DNA of 64,000 nucleotides from Neoechinorhynchus agilis (Eukaryota > Acanthocephala). The stretch lies in contig CM121341.1 of assembly GCA_051530055.1 (NCBI GenBank), positions 17,360,001 to 17,424,000 of the forward strand. Reading direction: 5' to 3'. Of this stretch, positions 1 to 10,658 are shown piece by piece. The position numbers and the translations under genes are program-made. Within the stretch, counting starts at the first letter, position 1, and each line of letters opens with the position of its first letter. Below the pieces are notes generated by a model. The model searched no databases. It saw only the letters and a list, made by a program, of their open reading frames with translations, and was not told the origin of the DNA.

Positions 1-417
1 GACATAGTGCTTGTTGGAATTGATTGCGATTCCGTAGGTTCAAAATTAGTTGAAGCATTTTCGTGCTTAGTCGTGGGTGCCGAATTCAAATCAATTTCTT
101 CGCTTATCGAAGACAAAACGGTTTCAAGGACATTAAGTGCTTCGAAGCAGTACAGATATTGAACAACTGTTTCCACGCAATCCTCGTCAGAAAATGACGA
201 TGGCTCAGTCCAAAATGTATGTTCGCCTTCCTTAGGTACAGTAATATAAACAGTGGAATAATCTTGCATTCTGCCGAGAACAAGCATTTCAGTGTTGCAT
301 CTCTTGAAAAACCTGATGAAATCCTAGAGGGAATTTTTTTATCATAAGTTCGAAGTTGGAAATTTTTGAAAAACTTACGTCGTGAAATCTCAAGTTGAAT
401 ATGTGTTGTTGCGACAT
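1..417 (-). CDS. Unknown protein, 5' two exons (partial, runs off the window)
   Basis: I do not recognise the family. Read on the minus strand, the ATG at 417-415 opens a 13-codon exon (379-417, MSQQHIFNLRFHD). A consensus GTAAGT donor at 378 and a CCTCTAG acceptor ending at 324 define a 55-bp intron. The frame then stays open for all 323 remaining bases to the window edge. The second exon begins DFIRFFKRCNTEMLVLG, is followed by VYITVPKEGEHTFW, and becomes acidic and Ser/Thr-rich toward the edge, so it may be an ordered N-terminal domain followed by a linker. Splicing avoids the competing unspliced frame, which starts further upstream at 496. Confidence in a real gene is good. Function is unknown. 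Confidence 0.6.
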
Positions 418-865
418 TTTTAAAAACTAATGCTGATGAAATAGATTCCGCGATCGATAGATAAGGTGGAATAAGCGATAGAAATGTTCCGTGCACATAT
501 ATACGATAACATCACGTGTATGGCGGTGTTAATGAAAACTAGCCAATCAGCAAGCGCCCGACATAGAATTCACATATTGACGTGACTTACAGATCTTACC
601 GACCATTGGGTTGTTAATTCCGATACAACTTATCAAGTCTCATTAATTTTGTGCCATAAATTTTGCGGTTTAAGAAACACATAAAAAATCGAATTCTTTA
701 ACAAGTGATGATGTTTGAACCGAAGAATATCAATTAATGAGCTATATCATCTGTTAATTTTTTAAGAATGTTGAAAGCGATGCTTCTAAGTATTTCCAGA
801 TTGTTATGTTGCAATTCAGCCAGGTTTTAGTGATAACAACAACAGGTTTTATTACTTCACAAAGG
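418..865. other. Intergenic stretch
   Basis: This is AT-rich sequence upstream of the minus-strand gene, and I see no coding frame. Bases 772-830 closely repeat 3925-3983, part of the 5' region of the LINE that follows, so this edge probably holds LINE-derived sequence. Confidence 0.5.
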
Positions 866-3800
866 AGAAGAGGACCCATGTACCTTTGGTCCTCATAAAC
901 ACCCGAGTTCTGATTATATAAGAAATTGGCTATTGATTTTGGAATGGATTACGAGTCCGGGCGGGTGGGAATATCCGGTCGGGTTTGGTGGGAATTGGAG
1001 TTTATTGCTTGCAGGAGCGCTTATAAGGTTGGTCTTTCCTCAGAATCATTTCAGTTTATGATATCCGAGAAGATTGGGCAGCATGGAAAAAGGAGTGTAG
1101 GTATAGGGAGGTGCAATGTCGAGGGAGGATGAAACGAATTAGGATTACGAGTGTTGTGCTCGTGTGAAAAGGGGCGATATGTGGAAGAATTGTGGTGGTA
1201 GAGTTGAGGGACGTTTTGTTTGTTTTATGAAAATAGTATCAAGGCATTGGGGTAGAGGGGGAAGGATGGGTTGCAGAAGACGACATAACGGAAGGTGAGG
1301 GAGAGTAAAATATTGCAGAAGTAAAATTTGTAGAGATCGGGTGAAGGGATTCCTAAAAGTCGCAGACGCTTGAGGAAATAAATTTTAAAGGTGTTTAGCT
1401 TGAGGGAGAGAGTAATGTGCGAGTAACATTTCAAGTTTGATTGGAATTGGAGACCCAGAATTCTTAAATAGGTTATTCGTAGGGTATCATTTAGAAGCTC
1501 TGGGGAGAATGTGGGGTTTGCCGGAGAATGAAGGGATCATTTCGAAGCATTTAGAGGTATTCAAGTGGACTTTGTGATTGTTGCAAAAATCGTTTATGTG
1601 TGTGATTTCGTTGGAGGTTAAAGAGAAGGAGAGGTGGGGTGGTGATTGAGTGATGAGGGTGAGATCGTCGGCATATAAGAAAAGTTTAGAGTGAGAGGAG
1701 AAAGGTTTGAGGTCATTTAGAAAAATATTAAAAAGAGGTGGTGAGAATACGGCACCTTGAGGTACTCCTTTGGTGAGGTATAGGCTGATTGAGGTAGAAC
1801 GGCAGTGAATGTATTGTTTGCGATTGTGAAGATGAAATTCGAGCCAGCGGATCTGTCAAACGTTAAGACCAAAATCGAAGCAGGCCCGGGGAAGGAGTGA
1901 ATGGTCGACGGAGTCGAATGCTTTCGATAAATCCAGTTGAATGAGACGGGTGACGTGGGAGGGATTATTGTCAAGGTTACGTATTAGCGTGTCATAAATG
2001 CAAAGTAGGGCAACGGCTGCAGAAAATTTGGGCCGGTAGCCGAATTGAATGGATGAAATTTTTCGATTGAAAATCGGCAGAAGGTGTGCTTTAAAGCATC
2101 TCTCTAAGATTTTAAAGAAGGAAGGTAAGATAGAGACATGTCGAAAACTTGAAAGATATAAGTTTACCTGCTTTCGGGAGCAGAGTTGCCCGAGCTGTTT
2201 TAAGGCAATTAGGGAAGATTCCGGTCTTGAAACTTTGGTTGATTATATAAGTGGATCAATTTAATCTGGGATGATAAAGCGTAGAGCCCAGTTGGGAATG
2301 GGAGAGCTAGGGGAAGATTTGCGTGGTAGTTTCCGAAAAAGCATGAGAATATCATACGTGGAAATCATTGGAAGTGGAGCTGTAGAAACTGAGAACGGTT
2401 ATGTAGATCTGGAAGGGGATCGGAGTTTGATAGGTTAGAGATTTTCTTCTTTCGATAACTACGGCGTTTTTCGTGTTTTTCCTGCCAGAGGTGAGTGGGA
2501 GAGGGGGCGAGTTTATGTGCAAGAAAGGTCGTGCGAGAATTGAGAATGTGATGAGCAAGAGATGTTTCAAAGCGGAGGAAATCAGGATTCTATGCGTGGT
2601 ATGCATTATTCACCCTTATTTAAAGCATTTTCAACAAAGGGGGCATGCAAAGTGCGTCTTGGTTGGATCTGTAACCATGCAAGAAGAGAGTATATTAGTT
2701 GGAGGAAGCACAGCTTCCGAGGGGGTCGGGTGAATAGTAGATTTTCCCTTGCTACGATGAGGTGACGTGTCGTCAGCTTTATTCAATCACGCTATCAACA
2801 ACGACCACAGAATCGCTTTTGAAAACGCGTGTACAAGGATGGCCGAGAGGAGCCTACAGAGCAGGTTGATAAAGGGGGTGACCGGACACGTTGAAGAGGA
2901 GCGGGGACAGAAAAGATTATTGCGCAGTGGTCCGAGGATAAGATTGTAGGTAGTTTTTTAGCATCCTTGTATTTGTGGATCTTAGTAAAGATTCTATCGA
3001 GATGTGAGGAGTGGCGGGTAGGAAATTTTGCTAACTGGACGAAGACAAGGAGAGATAGTGATGTAGGAAGATTATTGAAATCACCAAGAATGATTCGATG
3101 TTCAAGACCAAGGGAGTGAAGATTTGCTATCAGTGCATCAATCTCCTGTGATGCCATTTGTAGATTGGTTAAGGGAGGACGATAGATACCGATAATGGTT
3201 AAATTTCGGCTGCCTGAGCGAAGTTTGAGAGAGAGCGTTATGTAGATGTAGTCTAACTATGGTGATTGGTAAGGAGTTGAGGGGGAGAGGAAGTAAGAGA
3301 GGTCAAACCGAATGAAATTGGAGAATCCACCTCCTAAGCGTTCGCCTCTGTAAGAGTGGAAAGACGTGTAGCCAGGGATTAAGGCGATGTCGGAATCGGA
3401 GGAGTGCAGCCATGTTTCCACAATGACCAGAATGGCTGCGCTGGTGGTAGTGGCTAAAAGCGAAAGATGCTCTATTTTTGGTAACAGACTTATGTTAGTG
3501 AAAAGAATGAAGGGAAATGGCTGTTTGAAAGATCTTGAAGGGGGATGTAGTTTTTAGGAGTTGGCTGGTGGAAGTCTTCGAGGGATAAGTTTCTGAGCGG
3601 TTTTTTAGTGAATGGTAATGTTTGATTCTGCCAACGTACAGTAGGGATTTTTGGAGGTGTTCAAAAATTTACATGTGAGTTCCGAGAATAGGTTTTGATT
3701 TGTAATAAGTTATTGGAAGGGGAGAGAAGACGGTTATGCATAGGCGAATGATGAATGGAATTCACCGCTTGAAGTGAGCGGTCTGGGTATATTCGGTATG

Positions 3801-3985
3801 GTTGGAAGGAATTGACTAGTAAGAAGCGCTTTTTAGGGAAGGAGAATGCGGTGTTTCGTAGATGGAAAGTGATTTTGAGTTGACGAGAACGAGAGCGAAG
3901 GATTCGTGAAAGAGTTACGTCGAAAGCGATGATTTTAAGCATTTCCAGATTGTTATGTTGCAATTCAGCCAGGTTTTAGTAATAT
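866..3985 (-). mobile_element. LINE copy A (APE-type non-LTR retrotransposon, decayed)
   Basis: On the minus strand the frame at 2879-3157 reads ILGDFNNLP, then LDRIF and SSDHCAIIF, the signature of the apurinic-like (exonuclease III-type) endonuclease of jockey/CR1-like LINEs. Further on (about 1700-2260, minus) are pieces of reverse transcriptase in several frames, and 3661-3963 reads as a 5' coding piece. The 3' end at about 870-900 carries a tail (AGGACCAAAGGTACATGGG on the minus strand) also seen at the 3' ends of the other LINE copies in this window. Frames are broken many times, so the copy is dead. A 128-bp unrelated repeat lies inside it (2751-2878). Confidence 0.75.
2751..2878 (+). 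repeat. 128-bp dispersed repeat, copy 1
   Basis: This segment, from GCTAC(G/A)ATGAGGTGACG to GATAAAGGGGG, recurs in inverted orientation at 4758-4885 with about one mismatch. It interrupts LINE copy A just after the endonuclease region. The near identity points to a young insertion or recent copying. I do not recognise the element. Confidence 0.8.
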
Positions 3986-4162
3986 CAAACGTCATAAGTT
4001 TTGCAGAAATTTAATTAATATGATTTCCGAATTCTATACATAACCTTTTTTGTTGAATAATTGCGAAGCTGATTAAAACTTCCCAGATCTCAACTAACCG
4101 TAGTTTCTATATTTTGAAACGTTTAGAGTTTTAGTCTTCTAGGTCTTTTACAGATTTAAAAG

Positions 4163-4378
4163 ATGGCGACGAGTCAAACGTTCGGTATTATCGTACCACC
4201 AATCGAGGAATGCGCTCTCTGGTCAATGCAGCAGTTTTCCCGATCCAAATCCAACCATGTTCGACATTGCTCACGAAGGCCACCCATATATAATCCCTTC
4301 AGTGATGAGTTTACTATTGATCGACTTGTCAACGAATGTATGGAAAATGCAAAAGATAACATTTTAAATAATTGTTAA
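4163..4378 (+). CDS. Hypothetical 71-residue protein
   Basis: A single open frame starts at an ATG in a reasonable context (AAAGATGGCG) and ends at TAA. The composition looks like protein: it opens MATSQTFGIIVPPIEECALW, has a basic middle (RHCSRRPP) and ends with a helical acidic tail (NECMENAKDNILNN). There is no signal peptide or membrane segment. A CTTTTACAG just upstream could be a splice acceptor, so this may be the last exon of a longer gene. I do not recognise the family. The opposite strand is also open here for 62 codons, which weakens the call. Confidence 0.35.
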   Translation: MATSQTFGIIVPPIEECALWSMQQFSRSKSNHVRHCSRRPPIYNPFSDEFTIDRLVNECMENAKDNILNNC

Positions 4379-4480
4379 CCTCCACCCTTTTTTTAAAATC
4401 TCGCATTTAATCGCGGCTCTAACGAATCAGGAAACAGAGGATACTGCTTCACTCAACCAAGTTTTGAAGACCCATCTTTT

Positions 4481-4640
4481 CTATCCAATTATTCCTTCGA
4501 GTGGATATGTATTCTCAATGGCGAATTGTAACACACTCGCGTTTTATTGAAATCAATCTTGCGAATTTTCAAGGCATCAGCCTCCTTCTCAAGCATCTAA
4601 AAATGGATGTTGCAGCCTTGACTCGGGTGCGCGGGAATAT
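4481..4640 (+). repeat. Half-copy of a foldback repeat arm
   Basis: The sequence matches the left arm of the palindrome at 39,150-39,412, including TTTTCAAGGC(A/C)TCAGCCTCC. It ends in the centre motif TTGACTCGGGTGCGCGGG at 4618-4635. Here only one arm is present. Confidence 0.7.
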
Positions 4641-4757
4641 CAATCCCCGAGGTGATGTTTCACTCCCGCTGCGCAAAAGACCCATGGCGATTCCTCGTCG
4701 GAAGTATTAGAGAATGATTGCTCTTTTAGATCGTGTCCTCCATGTCAATGAGCAGTT

Positions 4758-4885
4758 CCCCCTTTATCAACCTGCTCTGTAGGCTCCTCTCGGCCATCCT
4801 TGTACACGCGTTTTCAAAAGCGATTCTGTGGTCGTTGTTGATAGCGTGATTGAATAAAGCTGACGACACGTCACCTCATTGTAGC
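4758..4885 (-). repeat. 128-bp dispersed repeat, copy 2
   Basis: This is the inverted partner of 2751-2878, nearly identical. It abuts the first large foldback on its right. Confidence 0.8.
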
Positions 4886-4906
4886 GGATACTCATCTTGC
4901 TAGATT

Positions 4907-5365
4907 CGTAATATTTCGCGAGATATCCTCGCCTCTTCAGTCATCTAAAAATAGGTTTTCCATATTACGATTTTTGCTCGAGTGCGCGGGATCGCCAAAC
5001 CCGAAGTTCAGGGACCAATTATCCGCTCGAACCCCCTCAAATCATCACGCGCTGATTTTAATGGCACCTACTTCCTGGAAAAAGAACAAATCTTAAAAAG
5101 ACGCCTGGTTTTAGAGGCTTTACACGTCGCTGCGTCAAACACAATGGAGAGAAATAAAGCTAATTTTAGCTTGAAACTTCCAGCCAGCGACGTGATAAAA
5201 ATCAATATAAAAAATCAATGGAAAAACAAAAAACGAAGGGGATAATTGGTCCCTGAACTACGGGATTGGCGATCCCGCGCACTCGAGCAAAAATCGTAAT
5301 ATGAAAAACCTATTTTTAGATGACTGAAGAGGTGAGGATACCTCGAGAAATATTTCGAATAAATA
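4907..5365. repeat. Foldback 1 with Penelope-like core
   Basis: Inverted arms of about 125 bp (4907-5031 and 5243-5365) pair almost perfectly. Each contains the motif CTCGAGTGCGCGGGAT at its inner side. The roughly 210-bp core (plus strand) encodes a piece reading ILKRRLVLEALHV then MERNKANFSLKLP. This resembles the end of the GIY-YIG-bearing protein of Penelope-like elements (R-x-x-x-EA-x-x-I, then N-x-x-x-x-x-LP). The foldback at 46,003-46,455 has an analogous core. I infer a non-autonomous PLE derivative. Confidence 0.65.
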
Positions 5366-6160
5366 AAATATGTAATGACCGGGATTATTCTCACCGAAAT
5401 TATAATTTTATTATCCCGAAGGACTTTCTATCGATGGTTCTTCCTTAATGTAGCTCTTGTCAGCGTGGGGTCAACGTTGATAATGGTACAACAATATTGT
5501 TGTGCCTATTAAAGCTAATAATTAACTTACACCACTTTTACAGGCATTTATGAATTTTACTGAGGATTACATTCGGGTGGTTGAAGATATTGTTTTTTAG
5601 GTCGTTTGTCGACACCCGAGAGAGATCATTAAAAACGAATGTATATATTGACCGGTTTAATCAGTCATTATCAATTCAATCTAAAAAATTTCATATGAAT
5701 TTGTCATAAACACACGAAATGATTGTTTTTGTTTTGACTTTGTAATCCTGTTCAATTGAGGGAAAAAATTCATGCAAACAATCATGTCGTGTGTTTGTGA
5801 CAAATTCATATGAAATTTTTTAGATTTGAATAGATAATGACTGATTCAATCAGTCGATATATACATTCGTCTTTAATGATTTCTCTCGGGTGTCGACAAA
5901 CGACCTAAAAAACAATATCTTCAACCACCCGAATGTAATCCTCAGTAAAATTCATAAATGCCTGTAAAAGTGGTGTAAGTTAATTATTAGCTTTAATAGG
6001 CACAACAATATTGTTGTACCATTATCAACGTTGACCCCACGCTGACAAGAGCTACATTAAGGAAGAACCATCGATAGAAAGTCCTTCGGGATAATAAAAT
6101 TATAATTTCGGTGAGAATAATCCCGGTCATTACATATTTTATTTATTCGAAATATTTCTC
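5345..6160. repeat. Foldback 2: 0.4-kb arms, 40-bp loop
   Basis: The left arm (5345-5731) and right arm (5772-6160) are near-perfect inverted copies of about 388 bp. The inner arm sequence (AGGTCGTTTGTCGACACCCGAG and the CAATTCAATCTAAAA block) is shared with the arms of the Psf1 intron foldback. No coding core remains. The first 43 bp of the left arm are repeated again directly after the right arm (6161-6203). Confidence 0.85.
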
Positions 6161-6189
6161 GAATAAATAAAATATGTAATGACCGGGAT

Positions 6190-8667
6190 TATTCTCACCG
6201 AAAGTGTAATTAAGGAAGAAGTTCGGCGAATGCTCTCTGAGGGAATAATAGTTCCTAGCCAGTACCTTGGCGGGCTCAAGTGCTGGTTGTCCGGAATAAA
6301 GCCGGAAAGCCTCAAATGGTAATCGATTACGCGTCCACCATCAACAGATACACTGAGCTTGATGCTTACCCCCTTCCCAAAATTGAGGATCTGGCCAGAG
6401 AATTAGCCCAATACATGTATTACACCGCTATCGATCTTCGACATACAACGGGGCAATGCTGCCAGCGTGATGGCGACGGTCGAGGAAGGACAAAAGCTGG
6501 AATTTGGTGGGAGGTGGTGAATGTAAAGAAAAGTTGATAAAAGACACCTGAAATATCAAAATATTCGGTAAAGCTTATAAATTCGTGATCCTTTGATTTA
6601 AAAAATTAAACGAATTAAAAAAAAATTTCCTACAAAAACAAACAAACCACCAAATACCCATAAACAGATTAGATGGGGTTTATACCGCTTTTGAAGCAGG
6701 TGGGGACCTTTACGAATTTACCCGGATCCCATTTGGAGTTACAAACGGGGTAGCCGTGTTTCAAAGAGTGATGGACTCGATCATAGCAAATAATTCGCTG
6801 AACGGTACGTACGCCTATCTGGACAACAATACTATTTGCGGATCAACAATCTAAGAACATGATATTAATTTAGAGAAGTTCGAAACAGTCGCGAGGGACC
6901 TAAGGTTGAAATTTAATGAGGGCAAATGCGTCTTCAGAACGAACCAATTAGCGATGCTTGCAAAGGAGGCGTTCGAGTCTATCAAGCAGGAAATCGGAAA
7001 AGCGGCTCTAAGCTCTGTTAACCCTTCAGGTCTATTAGTGCTGGAGACAGATGAATCGGAGGTAGCCATAGCTGCAACACTCAGTCAGGAGGGCAAACCT
7101 GTGGCGTTTTTCTCCCGAACCTTGTCACCCTCGGAACGGAAGCACCCTGCAATTGGAAAGGAAGCACAGGCGATCGTAGAGAGCGTACGAAAATGGCGAC
7201 ACTGCCTGCTTTTCAGATCGTTTGTGATTGTAACCGATCAACAGTCCGTATCACTTATGTTCAGCAAACACCACAACAGCAAAATCAAGAACGACAAGAT
7301 TCAGCGATGGAGGATCGAACTGTCGTGCTTCAAGTTTGAAATCAAATATCGGCCTGGTCGGCTACATGTGAGTGCAGATGCCTTCTCCCGATTGGAATGT
7401 AACCCCACCAATTCCATTGACCTGAAGACAATACACGAAGACTTGGCTCATCCCAAACCAAAAACTTGCCGTACTCCACAAATGACGTACGACGGGTTTG
7501 TGAATGATGCTCGATATGTGCCGAGTTCAAACCACGATTCTACAGACCTCCGGATTTGCACGTGATCAAAGCTACTAGGCCTTTTGAAAGGATAGTAGTC
7601 GATTTTAAAGGTCCTTTACCGAGCTCCTCGATCAACAAGTACATATTTCTCGTGGTGGACGAATATTGCGTGTAAGGACACTTATAGTCGGACGGTTAGA
7701 TCGTGCTTGGAGCAAGTATTCTGCCTGTTCGGGCTTCCCGAATACCTCCACCGTGATAATGGAAGCTGTTTTCGATCGGAGGAGAACAGATCTTTCCTGT
7801 CTAACTTGGGAGTTCCGACTAGTCACTCCAGTCCGTATAATCCGCGGGGCAACGGACAATGCGAGCGATATGTCTGGATACTGTGGCAAAACATTCGAAT
7901 GCTTCTCAAGTCGAAATTGCTACCTATATCCGCATGGGAAACTGTGTTGCCCATGGTTCTCCATGCGATCAGGTCACTCCTCTGCACATCGACAAACTCC
8001 ACTCCTCACGAACGTTTGTTCGCCTTCCCTCGGCAATCAAGATACTCTAATTCACTGCCACCTTGGCTCTGCAATCCTGGTCCGGTGTGGCATAGAAAGG
8101 GGCCCACCAATAGCAAATATGACGATCAGATGGAAAAAGTGGATTTATTGAGTTCTAATCCAGGACACTCAACCATACAGTTTGATGATGGGCGCAGAAG
8201 CGTGGTATCGACCACGGAGTTTGCCCAATACCCAGCGGTGAATACAATCCTCTTCAAGAGTACCGATCGTTGGAAGAGCACGACGATGGCGAGATACATA
8301 CAGACGATTCAGAAGGAGCCGCGACACCTGAGCAAAACGAAGTAGAAAGTTCCGACGATGCACAGCAACAAATGTCGATCCTCCCAACCGTTCGAAAGTC
8401 CACTCGAATTCGAAACCCTCTGCCTTAATTTAAAAATTATGAACGAGGGAGAATGTGATGGCGAATGTGACGAGGACAGTGCGCATTTCACATATACTGA
8501 TCGTGTGTATGGACATGTACGTGCACGCGTCCATTTGCTAGATTGTTAGTTCGCGGTTTTTTGTTGAATAAACGCCTAACTACAGAACACCGTCTTTATC
8601 TCCGCCTTTCTGCTCAGCAGCTTACGTACTCAATATCGACCCTATCTTTTGCTTCTCAAACGTAACA
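6190..8667 (+). mobile_element. Broken Ty3/gypsy LTR retrotransposon (fossil)
   Basis: Parts in order on the plus strand are reverse transcriptase pieces (about 6190-6430 and 6670-6840), RNase H with the RPGR tail (about 7020-7390), integrase core (about 7560-8060) and a 3' LTR at 8454-8667. The 5' LTR and gag are not in the window. A scrap of the restriction-like-endonuclease LINE tail (about 6440-6540) lies inside it, and foldback 2 abuts its left end. It is broken in several places and is not a working element. The still readable domains suggest moderate age. Confidence 0.85.
8454..8667 (+). repeat. 3' LTR of the gypsy fossil
   Basis: The element ends in a 214-bp unit bounded by TG...CA, directly preceded by a purine-rich tract (GAGGGAGAA). 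It carries an AATAAA signal near 8570. There is no matching 5' LTR in the window to date it. Confidence 0.7.
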
Positions 8668-8799
8668 CGATTCCTCGTTGGGTGTAGTATACTTAGGGAG
8701 CGATGCATCGTTTCAAACAAGCTTTCATTTAATGTTTTTCTCCATATATAGACGAGCTTTCTTGGGCTAACATTTATACACACTTTTAAGAAATACAAA

Positions 8800-8982
8800 A
8801 TGGTCCTTTACACTTGCTTACTTTTGTTTCTTGCCTTTGTGCTTCCACCGGTCGCAGTGTTTCTAAAGGAAGAAGGATGTACGGGACACGTTTGGCTCAA
8901 TATACTTCTTACTCTGCTTGCCTATGTGCCAGGACTCATTCATGCCCTTTACGTCGTCTTATTTCATGATCCCAAATGTTGA
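8800..8982 (+). CDS. PMP3/UPF0057 family small membrane protein
   Basis: This intact 60-residue protein has two hydrophobic helices. The first (about residues 4-22) runs into the family signature LPPVAVFLKEEGCTG. The second (about 32-52) contains LLTLLAYVPGLIHALY. This matches the plasma-membrane proteolipid 3 family (yeast Pmp3, plant RCI2, C. elegans paralogues), which affects membrane potential and salt tolerance in yeast. It is a single exon of usual length, with the ATG after AATACAAA and an AATAAA signal just after the stop (about 8999). Family membership is clear. The role in this animal is unknown. These genes are common in nematodes and, as far as I know, missing from vertebrates and most insects. 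Confidence 0.92.
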   Translation: MVLYTCLLLFLAFVLPPVAVFLKEEGCTGHVWLNILLTLLAYVPGLIHALYVVLFHDPKC

Positions 8983-9241
8983 TTTGAATGAAAAAGGAAT
9001 AAAATCTCGATTATAGTGCAGTGGGGCTTGGTTGTCGCGAAACGTTGAACAAAAGGTGTTCATAATCACAAAAGAAAATCTAAAAACTACTCACATTCAA
9101 CGTTTAGAAATAATACAGCGACAAAAAAGGCTTGTTAAATATATCAGTCAAATTTTACATCGGTATCTGATTGATTTATTCAGCATCTATCATATCAATG
9201 AAGGTAACAGAACGTCGCACAATGATTGATCATCAGTCAAT

Positions 9242-9930
9242 AAAGTCTACAATTTCTTTTATTTCGCAAGTCAGGTGATCGATCCTTTTAATACCGTCAT
9301 TTTTTGAAAGAACAAGCTCATGGCAAGGCAATTTGATCGTACGTTTTGAACCTCCTTGGGTTCATCATCAGTTCTAAAATACAAGTGGCTAAATGTCCAT
9401 TCTGCTCTCACACGCGCTTATGGTTGATTTTGTTGTTCCATTTTTTAGCTATGAAACCGAGTTTGTAACCTCATTGGTCTTTCATGTTCGGTTTCTGTTC
9501 TTTGATTAAGAAGGCTTCCTTAATTAAACGGCGAAAGTTATTGTGTTCCCTTGCTAAAACCACGGTTTGGTCGTAATTGACCACTGGCAAGTTTGCACCT
9601 CGTTCAACGCGATATTCGACGATACCACCTTCTTGGTCTTAGACCGTTTATATTCCGCCAATCTCATCTTCAGATTCTGGCCTGTTTACCGGATGTAATA
9701 GCTGTTTCAGTGGCTACAAGAAACTTTGTAGGCAACAGCCCCTCTTTTACCTCCTGTAATTTCCGGAAAACGAGGTTTCCTATCAGCACTGAAGGTTGAA
9801 AATAAAATTTGCATCTTATCGGCAGGATGCTGTTCTTAATTATCCTTGAGATTTTATTTCGCCAACAGTTGGTTTGTGGGCCTATGTCAGCCACTCCAGT
9901 GCGCAGGTCTATTCGATTAGGGCCCATGAC
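9242..9930 (-). mobile_element. Penelope-like element fragment (GIY-YIG protein 3' end)
   Basis: Minus-strand frames around 9420-9600 read EYRVERGANLPVVNYDQTVV and then FRRLIKEAFLIKEQKPNMKD, the typical tail of the GIY-YIG endonuclease domain of Penelope-like retroelements. Just beyond it (9371 down to 9342, minus) lies a CTGATGA...GGTTC motif also present in the foldbacks at 18.8 and 55.3 kb. The copy is a short decayed fragment. Confidence 0.6.
9342..9371 (-). ncRNA. Hammerhead-ribozyme-like core (decayed)
   Basis: The minus strand shows CTGATGA, a possible stem II (GAACC pairing with GGTTC), then AAAACG where the hammerhead consensus has GAAAC. It lies immediately downstream of the PLE protein tail, where PLE hammerheads are known to occur. 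One core base differs, so activity is doubtful. Confidence 0.4.
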
Positions 9931-10415
9931 TGTTTATTTTAACTGGATGTTCCTAGCATCGTTTAGTTTTAGGACTAACAACGATGACAAAGCTCTTCCA
10001 TTTTCCAATTTATATAAATGAAATAACCGGTTCGGGAGTGCGACACAAGAAGGAAAAGGCTTTCAATCTGCTTACATGCGAAGGATAAATTGTGGAACAG
10101 TCTAACTATCTTGCTTGGATCCCAATTTTCGATGCCAAAATTGCATTGTCAGTATACATTAGAGTTCATGTTTTCTTAGTCGAGAGTTAAAGTCCAATGA
10201 CAACACGATCTTCTAATTTCTGTCCTTGAAAACTAAATTTAGCTTACGCATCAGGAGTAACGCTTGGTACTTTTTGATTACTTGGCGTTGTCTAAATATA
10301 TCGAAACAAATATTATGACCTTAATCTTTTTGGTGATATTTGCACCGAACAAAATTTACTTGCACTGTTTATGCGATAAACAATTTCATCCAGAAGGATA
10401 GACAGCAACACTTAT
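9931..10415. other. Intergenic, no feature seen
   Basis: There is AT-rich sequence between the PLE fragment and the EF-hand frame. The first 100 bases may belong to the PLE. I see no convincing coding frame. Confidence 0.4.
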
Positions 10416-10658
10416 TTATAGAGCGGGCCCACTCATTTGTCTCAGATGACGAATTATGTATTGAAATTGGTTGAAATCAACTCCACCTCCTATACCACGG
10501 CCTACCAAATGGAATAGTTCGTACACCTTTCGCGGGTGAACATTTTGTGCTATTCCTAGTCTATGTAAGCCTGTCATTAGCTCCTCGATCATGAGATAGC
10601 CATCTCCATTTCTGTCCAGATATTGGAACAGCATTTTAAGCATAAAAAGTGAGAGCAT
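10416..10658 (-). CDS. Small EF-hand protein
   Basis: This is an 80-residue minus-strand frame. Residues about 10-36 form a canonical EF-hand: helix LFQYL, calcium loop DRNGDGYLMIEE with D/N/D ligands and the -12 glutamate, then helix LMTGLHRLGI. A second, degenerate hand follows (GRGIGGGVDFNQFQYII) without a full ligand set. The spacing and the wording LDRNGDG...GLHRLGI resemble the N-terminal calcium domain of SCaMC/SLC25A24-type mitochondrial carriers, but no carrier repeats follow. The frame is preceded by CTTTTCACTTAG, a good acceptor, so it may be one exon of a larger gene. A calcium-binding role is likely. The exact family is not settled. Confidence 0.65.
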   Translation of the reverse strand: MLSLFMLKMLFQYLDRNGDGYLMIEELMTGLHRLGIAQNVHPRKVYELFHLVGRGIGGGVDFNQFQYIIRHLRQMSGPAL

